Source: an uncultured Schlesneria sp. (lineage in GTDB: Bacteria > Planctomycetota > Planctomycetia > Planctomycetales > Planctomycetaceae). Taken from it: a DNA stretch of 39,603 bases. Each line of letters begins with the position of its first letter. Position 1 is the stretch's first letter. A program made the translations under genes and the position numbers. The notes beneath the pieces are model-generated. The model ran no database searches, was not told the origin of the DNA, and saw only the letters and a program-made list of their open reading frames with translations. The stretch spans positions 1 to 39,603 of the forward strand of contig CAIQIR010000146.1 of the NCBI GenBank assembly GCA_903871875.1, written 5' to 3'. Below are positions 9,745 to 18,421 of the stretch, piece after piece.

Positions 9745-9811
9745 GGCCAACTCTCCCTCGGTGTCGGACATCAATCGATCAGCAGAAGTTTATCGATTCG
9801 TCCGTCGATTG

Positions 9812-9825
9812 TCGCGACGTCGCGA
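9812..9825. promoter_or_regulatory. Perfect 14-bp palindrome upstream of the beta-propeller gene
   Basis: TCGCGACGTCGCGA is a perfect palindrome about 68 bp upstream of the minus-strand GTG at 9744, in the gap between rodA and the beta-propeller gene. It could be an operator for a dimeric regulator, but CG-rich palindromes also occur by chance in this genome. Confidence 0.3.
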
Positions 9826-9880
9826 ACGTGAGGCGGGCCGGCCGGAGTTGTCCGCGGCGAATTGGGATCTTGGGGCCAGG

Positions 9881-9900
9881 GATCGACCGTGCGGTCGATC
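9881..9900 (-). terminator. Hairpin overlapping the rodA stop codon
   Basis: GATCGACCG and CGGTCGATC make a 9-bp perfect stem with a 2-nt loop, overlapping the rodA stop. No T-run follows on the minus strand. It may help termination or mRNA 3'-end stability. Confidence 0.3.
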
Positions 9901-11023
9901 ATCCGAATTGAAAGGGCTCACCCGCGACTTCGTAACCGGGGCGGGCGCCGATATTCAGCAGCAGTCCCAGGCCGATCGCGGTCATCAGCAAGCTCGATCC
10001 ACCGGAACTCATCAACGGCAATGTGATGCCAACGACGGGCAGCAGGCCCACGGTCATCCCGGTATTGATGATCGTTTGGGTGCCCCAAAGCGTCACGATA
10101 CCGACGGCGATCAATCGGCCGAACGGTTCGCGAGTGCGAGCGGCCAGTCGTAGTCCCAGTGTGAGAAAAACCACATACAGCAAGAGTGTCAGACTGGTAC
10201 CCACCAATCCCCAGCGTTCGCCGATCAGGCAGAACACGAAATCGGATTGCGCCGCATACAGCCGATAGGCTTCTGCATCGTCGATTCGCATGCCCGAAAA
10301 TTCACTGCCCCAAGGCCCGCCGAGAGCCAGCACGGCTTTCGACTGATGCTGGTGCCAATGATCTTCACCGGGATTTCGCCCGCCGTCGACCTGCGTAAAC
10401 AAGACCCGGATACGCGACTGTTGTTCGGGACTCATTTTGAGCCAGAACAAAGGTGAAACCAGTAGTCCGAGAACGCCAATGTAAGCCAGATGTCGTAGCC
10501 GAATTCCCGCGGCGAACAACATGGCGAACAAGACTGGAACAAACAGCAAGGCTGAACCCAGATCCGGCTCGAGCAGGATCAAGGCCAGCGGAATGAGCGT
10601 AATGACAAAGGGAGCCACCAGGCCGGTTAGCCGTCGAAAGTTGTCGCGGTACATCAAGTATTGAGCCAGGACCAGGATGAACGTCAGTTTGACGATCTCC
10701 GACGGCTGCAGATCGAAGTAGCCAAATTGAATCCAGCAGCGGGCTCCCCCGCGTTTTTCCATGAAGAACACGACGATCAACAAGGGCAACGATCCGATGA
10801 ACAGCAAGTGGCTGATCGGCTGCCAGGTTCGGTAGGGGATCGCCAGCGCCAACGCCAGGGCTGGCAGCGAAATCAAGGCCCAGGTGATTTGTTTGGCAAA
10901 CAGATCGGGACCGTCATTCAATTCATCCGCGCGTGCGATTCCGGTCAATCCGATGGCCAGCAATGCGACCGCGCAGACCACGACGGACCATGGAATGCGC
11001 CGGAGTAACTCAATGGTCGACAC
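9899..11023 (-). CDS. rodA: Peptidoglycan glycosyltransferase RodA (SEDS family)
   Basis: Ten-TM SEDS-family membrane glycosyltransferase that polymerises lipid II during cell-wall elongation, normally with a class B PBP. Family landmarks are GGARCWIQFGYFDLQPSEI (about residues 91-109), LEPDLGSALLFVPVLFAML, the periplasmic QSDFVFCLIGERWGLVG containing the expected catalytic Asp, and the C-terminal LPVVGITLPLMSSGGSS. Length 374 aa is typical. The GTG start at 11023 is preceded by GGGGAG at good spacing. mreB/C/D and a class B PBP, often neighbours of rodA, are not in this window, so the gene stands alone here. RodA is preferred over FtsW by the short termini and overall sequence, but the two are close relatives. 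Confidence 0.92.
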   Translation of the reverse strand: MSTIELLRRIPWSVVVCAVALLAIGLTGIARADELNDGPDLFAKQITWALISLPALALALAIPYRTWQPISHLLFIGSLPLLIVVFFMEKRGGARCWIQFGYFDLQPSEIVKLTFILVLAQYLMYRDNFRRLTGLVAPFVITLIPLALILLEPDLGSALLFVPVLFAMLFAAGIRLRHLAYIGVLGLLVSPLFWLKMSPEQQSRIRVLFTQVDGGRNPGEDHWHQHQSKAVLALGGPWGSEFSGMRIDDAEAYRLYAAQSDFVFCLIGERWGLVGTSLTLLLYVVFLTLGLRLAARTREPFGRLIAVGIVTLWGTQTIINTGMTVGLLPVVGITLPLMSSGGSSLLMTAIGLGLLLNIGARPGYEVAGEPFQFG

Positions 11024-11321
11024 GACGTCGTCTCCCCCTGTTCGAACGCGGGCCTGGCGGCGGTGAACCTGCTGATTCCACCGCGGTGACCAGCCAGCAG
11101 GGCACGTTGTCGCTCGGGAGGCAAGATGTGTCTAGATCAAGCCGCCAGCGGCCGTCAGGCGAACGGGCGATCATTCAGGGAACAGGCTTTCGACGAAGGT
11201 TCATCCCGAGATCGAATCGGGAGGCACTTTGCAGACTCCGCAGACTCAAACCGCCGATTCTGGTAAATCAGGGCCTGTGGCCGGTTCGGAAACCCCGGCT
11301 GATGGGCAGGCCTGATGCGGC

Positions 11322-11327
11322 TATAAT
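11322..11327 (+). promoter_or_regulatory. Candidate -10 box for the rhomboid gene
   Basis: A perfect TATAAT lies 33 bp before the ATG of the rhomboid gene, in the 337-bp gap between divergent rodA and rhomboid. No good -35 match is present at the expected spacing. Apart from this I see nothing else in the gap. Confidence 0.35.
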
Positions 11328-11360
11328 CGTGTCAGGCGAACGAAGCGTCATTCAACGACC

Positions 11361-12641
11361 ATGGGGAGAATTGCTTTGCGTTGGCTGCGTCTAGCACCGG
11401 TGACTGCCGAGTCGCTCATGATTTGTGCGGCGGTGTTCGTCAGCTGTTCGCTCCAGGCGATTTTGAATCATGAGCGGTTTGAGGACGTGCAACGCGAATG
11501 GGGCGCCATCCAGTCGCTGGATTTGATCGAAATCCATGATGGAATCCAGCGTGTCAAAGAGTTGGAACTGACCGGTCCCTTCGACGTCTGGGACGGTCAA
11601 TGGTGGCGAATCCCGACGACCGTCTTTCATCATGGGGATCTGCTTCATCTGGTTCTGGTCGGCGGTGCGGTCTGGTATCTGGGGCGTCGGCTTGAATCGC
11701 GATGGGGCCGCTTGGGAATGGCCCTGTTCCTGCCGCCGGCGATCTGCCTTCCCGTGCTGGCGGAACTCAGTCTCGGCCAGGCGTCAATCGGTCTTTCCGG
11801 GCTGGCCTGTGCCATGTTGGGTGCATTAGTCGTGCTGCGACGTTTCGACAGCAAAGTGGCCGCGGAAGTGCCACGGGAAATCGCTCAGTTGGGCATGTTG
11901 GCGATCGTCGTGTGCTGGCTCGCGACCCTGTCAGGATACGGCTCATTGATGAATGCCGCTCATGCAACTGGGTTTAGCTATGGGGCGTTGATCGCCTGGA
12001 CCTTCAATGGCCCTGGGAAGCGAGTGATGATGCGGCGTGGGGCCGTTGTTCTGGCTCATCTGGCCCTGCTGCCGGTCCTGTTCTCGGTCACGCGCCCCGT
12101 CTGGATCGGTCGGTACCATTGGTATCAGGCACTCTCGATACGCACCTCTCTGGCGTACGAAGACCTGGAAGCCTACGAACAAAGTCTGGACTGGGCCACT
12201 CGCTGTGATCCTTCGCTAATCGGGGCCTGGTTGCAGTGGTCGCTGGCCCTGGAATCGCACGAGAATTTGGCGGCCGCCTGGAAGCGCACGATTAACGGAT
12301 TGGTCCTGAATCCTTCCAGCCAGCCGCTGATTGAAAATGCACGTCGTCTGTGGCGACATCTTGATTCCGAGCAACGCCGGGACGCGGAACGGATCCTCGC
12401 GCGATTTTTCGGAGCGCGCTCTGAAGTGTGGCTGAGTACCATCCGGGCCGGTGCGACCGTCTCCTCACAGGATTCTAACGAAGAAGTAAGAAAATTCGAA
12501 GACGCCCTTGATATCGGTGAATTCTCCCTCCATCAACAGGTGGAATTGCGATTGGAGAATGTATTTCCCGCTCAACCGAATCAGCAGGCACCGATGGATC
12601 CCGTGGATGGGAATGATGCGGTGGAAGGCGAAACGCTCTAA
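11361..12641 (+). CDS. Rhomboid-family intramembrane protease with atypical oxyanion site
   Basis: Membrane-embedded serine protease fold. Six core hydrophobic segments span residues about 15-240. The catalytic dyad is visible as GLSG (Ser146) and AAHATG (His201), and the loop-1 region WWRIPTTVFHHGDLLH is family-typical. The position that holds the oxyanion Asn in GlpG (HxxxN) reads HLVLV here (His96, Val100), so the usual Asn is missing. After the last membrane segment a soluble C-terminal extension of about 175 aa, helical and TPR-like in feel, is present, and it makes the protein (426 aa) longer than simple bacterial rhomboids. The ATG at 11361 is used; TTG at 11376 with GGGGAGA upstream is an alternative start. 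Substrate unknown. Confidence 0.83.
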   Translation: MGRIALRWLRLAPVTAESLMICAAVFVSCSLQAILNHERFEDVQREWGAIQSLDLIEIHDGIQRVKELELTGPFDVWDGQWWRIPTTVFHHGDLLHLVLVGGAVWYLGRRLESRWGRLGMALFLPPAICLPVLAELSLGQASIGLSGLACAMLGALVVLRRFDSKVAAEVPREIAQLGMLAIVVCWLATLSGYGSLMNAAHATGFSYGALIAWTFNGPGKRVMMRRGAVVLAHLALLPVLFSVTRPVWIGRYHWYQALSIRTSLAYEDLEAYEQSLDWATRCDPSLIGAWLQWSLALESHENLAAAWKRTINGLVLNPSSQPLIENARRLWRHLDSEQRRDAERILARFFGARSEVWLSTIRAGATVSSQDSNEEVRKFEDALDIGEFSLHQQVELRLENVFPAQPNQQAPMDPVDGNDAVEGETL

Positions 12642-13094
12642 TTCCAGAAACCTCGCCGGACGATATTCAGGGGCTGCGACAAGGCAGGGCCATCTGTCGT
12701 CGGGAAGCGGTTTAAGACCAGTCGAAATAAGGAAAGATGCCACTTCCTTCTCATGAACTGGGCTGGCTTCGGTCGAATCGACGGCGATTGTCCTTTTGTT
12801 TCAGGCATGGTGTTCGCGGCCAGCGGCTTCGACTTCTGGCAATTATCGAGAAACATCAAATTTCGGAAAATACGGCAGCGAATTGATCCTGGAAAAGCGA
12901 TCAGACTCAGTCTGATCATTGTTCGAAATGGCGAAACTTTTTTAGCTGCCTGATGTTGCACACGGTTTCGGGTCCAGGAAGACGATTGAAAAGGTTGCAT
13001 TCAGCAGGGTAGACTTTGACGTCATCAAGGACGAGGGTTCCGAACGCGCACAACTGACGTGTGCTCCTCTGTAGTCTCAGCGGAATATCCCCAT
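12642..13094. other. Intergenic region with one palindrome
   Basis: 453 bp between the rhomboid and SDR genes. No convincing gene is visible. The only structure that stands out is the palindrome at 12899-12917, listed separately. Confidence 0.5.
12899..12917. promoter_or_regulatory. Perfect 9+1+9 palindrome, operator-like
   Basis: GATCAGACT-C-AGTCTGATC is an exact inverted repeat with one central base, located about 180 bp upstream of the SDR/SCP2 start. The tight symmetry without a loop suits a dimeric regulator site better than a terminator. The cognate regulator is unknown. Confidence 0.4.
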
Positions 13095-14567
13095 ATGAGT
13101 TATCATTTGTTGACCGGGGCCACAGGCCTGCTCGGCAACTACTTGTTACGCGACCTTTTGCTCCAAAATATCCCTGTTGCCGTTTTGGTCAGGCCAAATC
13201 GCAAGCAAACGGCCCGCCAACGGATCGAAGCGGCTTTGTGCGCCTGGGAGATCGAGCTAGGCAAATCGTTGCCTCGACCGGTCGTTCTGGAAGGTGACAT
13301 TGCGCAGCCAGACCTTGGTTTGGACGCGGTGAATATCCGTTGGGCAGCAGAATACTGCTCGGCGGTGATTCACAACGCTGCCAGCTTGACCTTTCATTCG
13401 ACCAGCCGAGAGGGCGAGCCCTGGCGATCGAATATCGGTGGCACCCAGAATGTCCTGGATTTCTGCCGAAATACGGGCATTCGTAAGTTCCATCACGTGT
13501 CGACCGCTTATGTGGCGGGGCTGCGACAAGGGCGCGTGCTGGAATCGGAACTCGACGTCGGCCAACGATTCTCGAATGATTACGAGTGTAGTAAGCTGCA
13601 GGCGGAGACGCTGGTTCGCGAAGCCGACTTTCTGGATGAGCCCACTGTTTTTCGTCCGGCCATCATTATTGGCGATTCCCAGACCGGGATGACGACGACG
13701 TATCACGGTTATTACGCCGCGTTGCAACTGGTTCACACACTGGTTCGCGCCTTGCCGACGAACGAGACCGGATTGGTCGGCGGAGAGAAGACGCGCCTGA
13801 CGCTGACTGGAAACGAAACCAAGCATCTGGTTCCCGTCGACTGGGTCTCGGCCGTGATGGCACATGTCATCACCCACGCCAAGTGGCACGGAAAGACCTA
13901 TCACCTGACGCCAAAGCACCCGGTCACCGTGCGGCTGATTCGCGATGTTTTGGAGCAGTCTGCGGGCTTCTACGGCGCCAGTTTCTGTGGCAGTGGACAG
14001 CGACCCGATGATCCTTCCGAATCGGAAATGCTGTTCTACGAACACATTCGCGTTTACAACTCGTATTGGAAGATGGACCCCGAATTCGACATGACGAATA
14101 CGGAATTGGCGGCTCCCAACCTGCCTTGTCCGCACGTCAACCGTGATTTGCTGGTGAAGCTGTCGCGGATCGCGATCGATAGTGGTTTCCCCACACCCAG
14201 CAAAAAGCCGCTCGATCCCGAATTCGATGCGGAAGTCCATCTGCAACCCTTGATCGAACAAGCGGGGAATGTGTCGCTCGGCGAAGCGGACGAACGTCTG
14301 CTGGGACTGGAAATCGTCGGTCATGGTGGTGGTCAGTGGCAACTGGTCGTTCGCGGTGACGAACTGATTGGTGTCGAGACCGGCGTGCATGCCGATCGTC
14401 TGGCGACCTGTCAGCTGGATATCAGCACGTATGCCGCGTTGGCCAATGGGAAGACGACCTGGCAGCAGGCGTTTCTCAACGGGGCCGCTCAACTGAGCGG
14501 GAACGGTCGCAGCATGACGGAATATGCGACGATTCTGGAACAGCTTGTCGCGCAGCCGGTGAAATAG
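13095..14567 (+). CDS. Thioester-reductase-like SDR fused to an SCP2-like domain
   Basis: Extended short-chain dehydrogenase of the NAD_binding_4/thioester-reductase group, which reduces acyl thioesters to aldehydes or alcohols with NAD(P)H. The nucleotide loop TGATGLLGNYLLRDLL lies at residues 7-22, and the active-site YECSK gives the YxxxK pair. The SDR part ends at about residue 370. After a linker with ProLys-rich sequence, residues about 395-488 look like a sterol-carrier-protein-2 domain, ending in a pattern similar to TYAALANGKTTWQQAFLNGA and a long terminal helix; SCP2 domains bind acyl chains. The ATG at 13095 starts directly before the Rossmann fold; an in-frame GTG at 13059 would add 12 non-homologous residues. 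Length 490 aa. A strong terminator follows. The lipid substrate is inferred, not shown. Confidence 0.83.
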   Translation: MSYHLLTGATGLLGNYLLRDLLLQNIPVAVLVRPNRKQTARQRIEAALCAWEIELGKSLPRPVVLEGDIAQPDLGLDAVNIRWAAEYCSAVIHNAASLTFHSTSREGEPWRSNIGGTQNVLDFCRNTGIRKFHHVSTAYVAGLRQGRVLESELDVGQRFSNDYECSKLQAETLVREADFLDEPTVFRPAIIIGDSQTGMTTTYHGYYAALQLVHTLVRALPTNETGLVGGEKTRLTLTGNETKHLVPVDWVSAVMAHVITHAKWHGKTYHLTPKHPVTVRLIRDVLEQSAGFYGASFCGSGQRPDDPSESEMLFYEHIRVYNSYWKMDPEFDMTNTELAAPNLPCPHVNRDLLVKLSRIAIDSGFPTPSKKPLDPEFDAEVHLQPLIEQAGNVSLGEADERLLGLEIVGHGGGQWQLVVRGDELIGVETGVHADRLATCQLDISTYAALANGKTTWQQAFLNGAAQLSGNGRSMTEYATILEQLVAQPVK

Positions 14568-14616
14568 CCGGTTGGACCATGCGTTTTGGCTGGTCGCTTT
14601 TCGCTCGATCACGAGG

Positions 14617-14673
14617 AACGGCGGCTGGAGGCGACCGCCCTTGGGCGGCCACTTTCAGCCGCCGTTTGTTTTT
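14617..14673 (+). terminator. Rho-independent terminator after the SDR gene
   Basis: AACGGCGGCTG (14617-14627) pairs perfectly with CAGCCGCCGTT (14656-14666), and an inner CCGCCC/GGGCGG stem sits inside. The structure is followed by TGTTTTT. It lies 50 bp after the SDR/SCP2 stop. Confidence 0.8.
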
Positions 14674-14927
14674 CCCTTTCGTCCCCCGATTTGCCAATGA
14701 CCGGCATTTTTTGCGGGTCGGCAATCGGCCCGGCCAGGAAATTCCCGTCATTCGAGAGGAAATCCGCATTTCACTCTCAAATTCCCTCGACGTGATCCCC
14801 CTCACGAAGACAATCCCGCCTCGAGAATTCGTCCAGGGAACAGAACGATGGCCAGTTCAATTGGTCCGTTTGAGCTCGCCGGACAAATTCGGTGTCACAG
14901 CTTGTGATCAGGGAGGAGCAAGAGATC

Positions 14928-15500
14928 ATGCGGCCTATTGGCTTGTTGAAAGGTGCTGTCGTGGCGCTGGCCACACTCGGAATTGCGTTGCCCCAGACAC
15001 GAATTCTGGCCAGCGAACAACCCTCGTCTCCCAAGCTGAAAATCAAGACGCTGGCGCCCAATACCATTCTCGATCTGACGCTCGGCGCAGATGGCGCGAT
15101 CACCGGACGAACCATTAACGCGAATGGAAATCCCGTGGTCGGGACCACCGTTGTGGTCAAACAGGGCAAAACAGAAATCGGCCAGTCCCAAACCGACCAG
15201 CTGGGAAATTTCGCGATTCCTAAGGTGAAGACGGGTGTCTACGAAGTCAGTTCGGGCGCAACGGTGGGAACCTACCGCGTCTGGACGGAAAAAAATGCTC
15301 CGCCTTCTGCGAAACCACATTGCCTGCTGGTCGTCGGTGAAAACGGTGCTCGCGGACAGTACGGTCTGTCAGACACCATCGCAGAAGAAAACCTGGGTCT
15401 GATTCTGCTGGTGGCCACAACAGGGTTGGCGCTGGCCGGTCTCTTGGTCGCTCTGCATGCCGAACACATCGCCAAGTCGGCGGACAAAAGATCGCCCTGA
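14928..15500 (+). CDS. Secreted carboxypeptidase-regulatory-like protein with C-terminal TM
   Basis: Small exported protein, 190 aa. It has a signal peptide (about 1-28, ending near ILASEQ), then a single beta-sandwich resembling the carboxypeptidase regulatory-like domain (GAITGRTINANGNPVVGTTV...GNFAIPKVKTGVYEV, about 55-110), and a C-terminal membrane anchor (LGLILLVATTGLALAGLLVAL). The start is fixed by GGGAGGAG at 14911-14918; the frame extends 12 codons upstream, but that part has no ribosome site. Such proteins are very common in planctomycetes and have no established function; the fold suggests adhesion or binding at the cell surface. It is convergent with the lipoprotein gene, with 212 bp between. 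Confidence 0.75.
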   Translation: MRPIGLLKGAVVALATLGIALPQTRILASEQPSSPKLKIKTLAPNTILDLTLGADGAITGRTINANGNPVVGTTVVVKQGKTEIGQSQTDQLGNFAIPKVKTGVYEVSSGATVGTYRVWTEKNAPPSAKPHCLLVVGENGARGQYGLSDTIAEENLGLILLVATTGLALAGLLVALHAEHIAKSADKRSP

Positions 15501-15560
15501 TTGAGAGTTTATACAGAAAAGACGGCGGGAAGCAGGACCGATTGAATGGCCCGGCTCAGT

Positions 15561-15597
15561 GCCTTCTCTCAGTGTCCTCCGTGACTCTCGGTGTTTC
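15561..15597. repeat. Quasi-periodic CTC/GTG repeat
   Basis: The stretch CTCAGTGTC-CTCCGTGAC-TCTCGGTGT has a roughly 9-bp period and resembles the dispersed 'TCTGCGTCCTCTGCGTCTCTGCGG' type of repeat that I recall from intergenic regions of many bacterial genomes. It lies in the 212-bp convergent gap. Assignment to that family is from memory and unverified. Confidence 0.4.
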
Positions 15598-15712
15598 AGG
15601 CTCGATTGGTCTTGCTTCGGGGCGCATTTCGCCGTCACGGGCAAGTTGATTTCGAGCTGGTGGTCTGATCGCCAAGCCGATTTGACTACGGGGATGCTGC
15701 ACCGGTTTCGGC

Positions 15713-16567
15713 TCACTTGTCGATCGAATCCGATTGGGCTCGAGCGGTTTCCGGAGGCAGGTGGCGACGTCCTTCCATGCGACCGACAATATGACCGGGG
15801 ATTGCGCCGACGGCCGCTCCGATGGTTGTCGGAATCGAAGTGAACCAGACCAGATCACCACCCAGGTGGGCTCCGTAAGCCGGGTACAGCAGACGATACC
15901 CTTCTTGTTCCACGTCGGGTCGATCGCTGTGCAGATACTCGAAGGCATATCCCGTCGCGACGGTTTCGTGCCACATCGACACCAGCGGCAGTGAATTCAC
16001 CGCTGCGTAAGTGCCTGGGTATTTCCGCGATCGCAGATCGCGGGCACGTCCCCCCTCTTTGATCGCAATGGCCGAGGTGTCGGAGTAAATGGAGATTGTG
16101 TTGGTATACGGATTGTAGTGGTCTGTGCCAAAGATGCGTCCGGGAAAGATCGCTTCGTCCAGCCACGTCCAAACGCCCAGGGTGTATCGCCAACCGGCAC
16201 CGACGTTGTGGTTTGCCGTCAGACGTCGCCACTCGTCCCCAGGAGCGTACTGGTTCAGTCGGACTTTGGTCTCTTCCAGGCCCCGTTCATTCACGTACTG
16301 GGTGATCGTTGCTTCCGTTTCGGGCGAGATATTGTGGTTGTCGACGCGGCGATCCCAGAGAATGATCTTGGCCGGGATTCCGACGACCCAACCGATTCCG
16401 TCAATGATCGGTCGGCGTTGGCCTCGTTCGATTTGCGGACGGGTACATGACTCTTCGTCGACTTTCGTGACCGCATCCGGTCGGTTCCCACCGCCCAGGC
16501 CGCCCGCGCAACCGACTGCGGATAACAGGCAAGTTCCCCAAATCAGTTGGCGTATGAGAGTCATCAT
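15713..16567 (-). CDS. Putative lipoprotein, paralogue of the next gene upstream
   Basis: Exported protein of unknown function, 284 aa. The signal peptide ends in a lipobox-like LLSAVGC (Cys20). The mature part shares a clear collinear core with the gene at 16676-17665: RLNQYAPGDEWRRLTANH, GWRYTLGV, PGRIFGTDHYNPYTNT, a YSDTSAIAIKEGGRARDLRSRKYPG stretch and LPLVSMW, followed by a hydrophobic C-terminal stretch (about 225-260). The segment corresponding to HEAAY in the paralogue reads KEGGR (170-174). I place the start at the first ATG after GGAGAAGGGA. The frame runs 30 codons further upstream, but without a ribosome site. Planctomycete-restricted family, no known role. Confidence 0.75.
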   Translation of the reverse strand: MMTLIRQLIWGTCLLSAVGCAGGLGGGNRPDAVTKVDEESCTRPQIERGQRRPIIDGIGWVVGIPAKIILWDRRVDNHNISPETEATITQYVNERGLEETKVRLNQYAPGDEWRRLTANHNVGAGWRYTLGVWTWLDEAIFPGRIFGTDHYNPYTNTISIYSDTSAIAIKEGGRARDLRSRKYPGTYAAVNSLPLVSMWHETVATGYAFEYLHSDRPDVEQEGYRLLYPAYGAHLGGDLVWFTSIPTTIGAAVGAIPGHIVGRMEGRRHLPPETARAQSDSIDK

Positions 16568-16675
16568 CGTTCGAGATTCCCTTCTCCAAGACGACCAACT
16601 GCTGGCGAACCGGACAGGTATTGTTTTGGATACCAACCCCTGTCTGATCGTCGTCACTCTTTTTCGCGAAGATCT

Positions 16676-17665
16676 CTATTTTCGGTCGTCGTCATCGGGC
16701 GATTCCGTTTGGTGATTGGTGACCTGAATCGTCGCTGAATCGTCATCGGATTCCTCCGCCAACAGCTCCGCGGATTCCGAACTCTGATCCATGGGTGAAT
16801 CATTCATCCGTGCATTACGTTCTTTTCTTCGCTGGGCGAGTGCCACTCGTCCGGTGGCGTGTCCGGCCGTGGCCCCGGCGACAGAAAACAGGATTCCGTC
16901 CCAGAAGGGAACAATCAGCCCTGCGAAGCCGGTCGAGTGAATGCCCATCTGAGGGTAGACGACGCGATAGGTCTCGCTTTCGATGCTCCAATCGTCATTG
17001 ATCTGGGCATAGCCCAGCACGTCATTGACACCCTTGGTGTGTCGCCACAGCGAAAGCAATGGGACTTCGTTCATCACGGCGTAGCTGCCAGGCAGCCGTC
17101 GGGAATGGATATCTTTGGCATAGGCGGCTTCGTGCAGTGCCACCGCAGAGAGGTCCGAATTGATGTACAGCGTGTTGGTGTAGGGGTTGTATTCATCGCC
17201 GCCGAATACGCGTCCGGGGATCAACGTGTAATGAGCCATGCTGAGCACGCCCACGGTGTACCTCCAGCCGGGGCCGATGCGACGGTTCTCCCGCAGCCGC
17301 CGCCATTCGCCCTTGGGATCGTATTGGTTCACACGAACCAGGACGTCGTTCAGATCGTTTTCATTCAGATAAACGAGCAGTTTTTCTTTGTTGTCTTCGG
17401 AAAGACCATGGACGTTCACTTCGGAATTCATCGAGAGCAGACGCGACCAGATGCCCGTGAACCAAGCGATGTTGTCCAGTGTTTTCTGAGGCTTCCCGTA
17501 CTCGATGGCGACTTCCGTTGGCGGGTTTTCGTCCTGGGGATGGAAGCGTCCATACCGATAAGGCACATTCGCACAGCCCGACCCCGACAGCCAGCAGACA
17601 ATGATCAGCCACGTCCAGAAATGGGTGGATCTCGACAGACCATGATGTGGCGTCGCTTCAGTCAC
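16676..17665 (-). CDS. Putative lipoprotein, paralogue of the downstream gene
   Basis: Unknown-function exported protein, 329 aa, in tandem 108 bp upstream of its paralogue on the same strand. The N-terminal hydrophobic segment (about 15-28) ends in a GSGC lipobox-like site at Cys31. The conserved core is RVNQYDPKGEWRRLRENRRI, GPGWRYTVGV, PGRVFGGDEYNPYTNT, INSDLSAVALHEAAYAKDI and PGSYAVMNEVPLLSLWRHT. HEAAY at 178-182 looks like a zincin HExxH with the second His changed to Tyr. A hydrophobic stretch follows at about 240-270, then an acidic tail. The GTG start has a weak GAGA upstream. It belongs to the same unrecognised planctomycete family as its neighbour; duplication in place is the simplest explanation. 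Confidence 0.75.
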   Translation of the reverse strand: MTEATPHHGLSRSTHFWTWLIIVCWLSGSGCANVPYRYGRFHPQDENPPTEVAIEYGKPQKTLDNIAWFTGIWSRLLSMNSEVNVHGLSEDNKEKLLVYLNENDLNDVLVRVNQYDPKGEWRRLRENRRIGPGWRYTVGVLSMAHYTLIPGRVFGGDEYNPYTNTLYINSDLSAVALHEAAYAKDIHSRRLPGSYAVMNEVPLLSLWRHTKGVNDVLGYAQINDDWSIESETYRVVYPQMGIHSTGFAGLIVPFWDGILFSVAGATAGHATGRVALAQRRKERNARMNDSPMDQSSESAELLAEESDDDSATIQVTNHQTESPDDDDRK

Positions 17666-18148
17666 AGTCTTTCTCGGTTCAGGCGGAAATCATTGAGGAT
17701 GACAGTTTCATTGGGGTGACGTGCGTCGCCGAGTTAGCCAGGTTTTTGAGGAAAATAGGCGAGCAGGCAACAGCGGTCGAGCAAACGGCACTCTGCCTGT
17801 TGTCTGTCACAAAGTACTGATAGGGTTCGAGACGTCTGAGAAGCGATTTTGAAGGCCATCCGAAGTGCGCGTCTCATAGCGATTTAGTGCCATTTTGACA
17901 ATTCCGACTTGGCTGCGCACGTTTGTTTTGTCGCTTTTTCGGTGCCGGGGACGGGGACGGCCGTTTATCGAATTCGGCACGAAATCCCCAGACATTTCTC
18001 ATCGCCGTCGTCTCGTGGGAAGAATGAGATGGCCTGGGAATGTCGGGTCGAAAAATCGGCATCAGCCAGTTGGCGCAAGTTCAGTGCGGCGACAATTGCC
18101 GATCGGGGGCGGATCGACCGCCATGATCGCGGCCAACGCGAGTCACGC

Positions 18149-18182
18149 AGTGATTTGAAAAGTGATTTGAAAAGTGATTTGA
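18149..18182. repeat. Tandem repeat of AGTGATTTGAAA
   Basis: Two full copies and one 10-bp partial copy of AGTGATTTGAAA in direct succession. The repeat keeps a multiple of three, but the frames around it look non-coding. Confidence 0.85.
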
Positions 18183-18421
18183 TGCGACGAGGGCAGGGAA
18201 GTTCAGACGGGAAAACCAGATGGCTCGACGCGTTGGCGGTGGTTTTCTCAGCCGCCAATCGACGGAAGTCAGCCGCGAGATCAGGGTCGTCGCCAGGCAG
18301 CAAACGGACCGACGTGGTTGGCATCAAACAACCGCTGAGAGACCTCTTCCGCTTCGTTGTTGCGGCTCTTTGCTCTGTTCGTCGATGCGATGGGCAAACC
18401 GACCACGGTCACGACGTGACT

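Noticed and set aside
13257-14612. 451-codon open frame on the minus strand opposite the SDR/SCP2 gene
   Set aside because: Exact antisense shadow of a well-supported gene; no motifs, Arg/Gln/His-rich composition typical of antisense frames.
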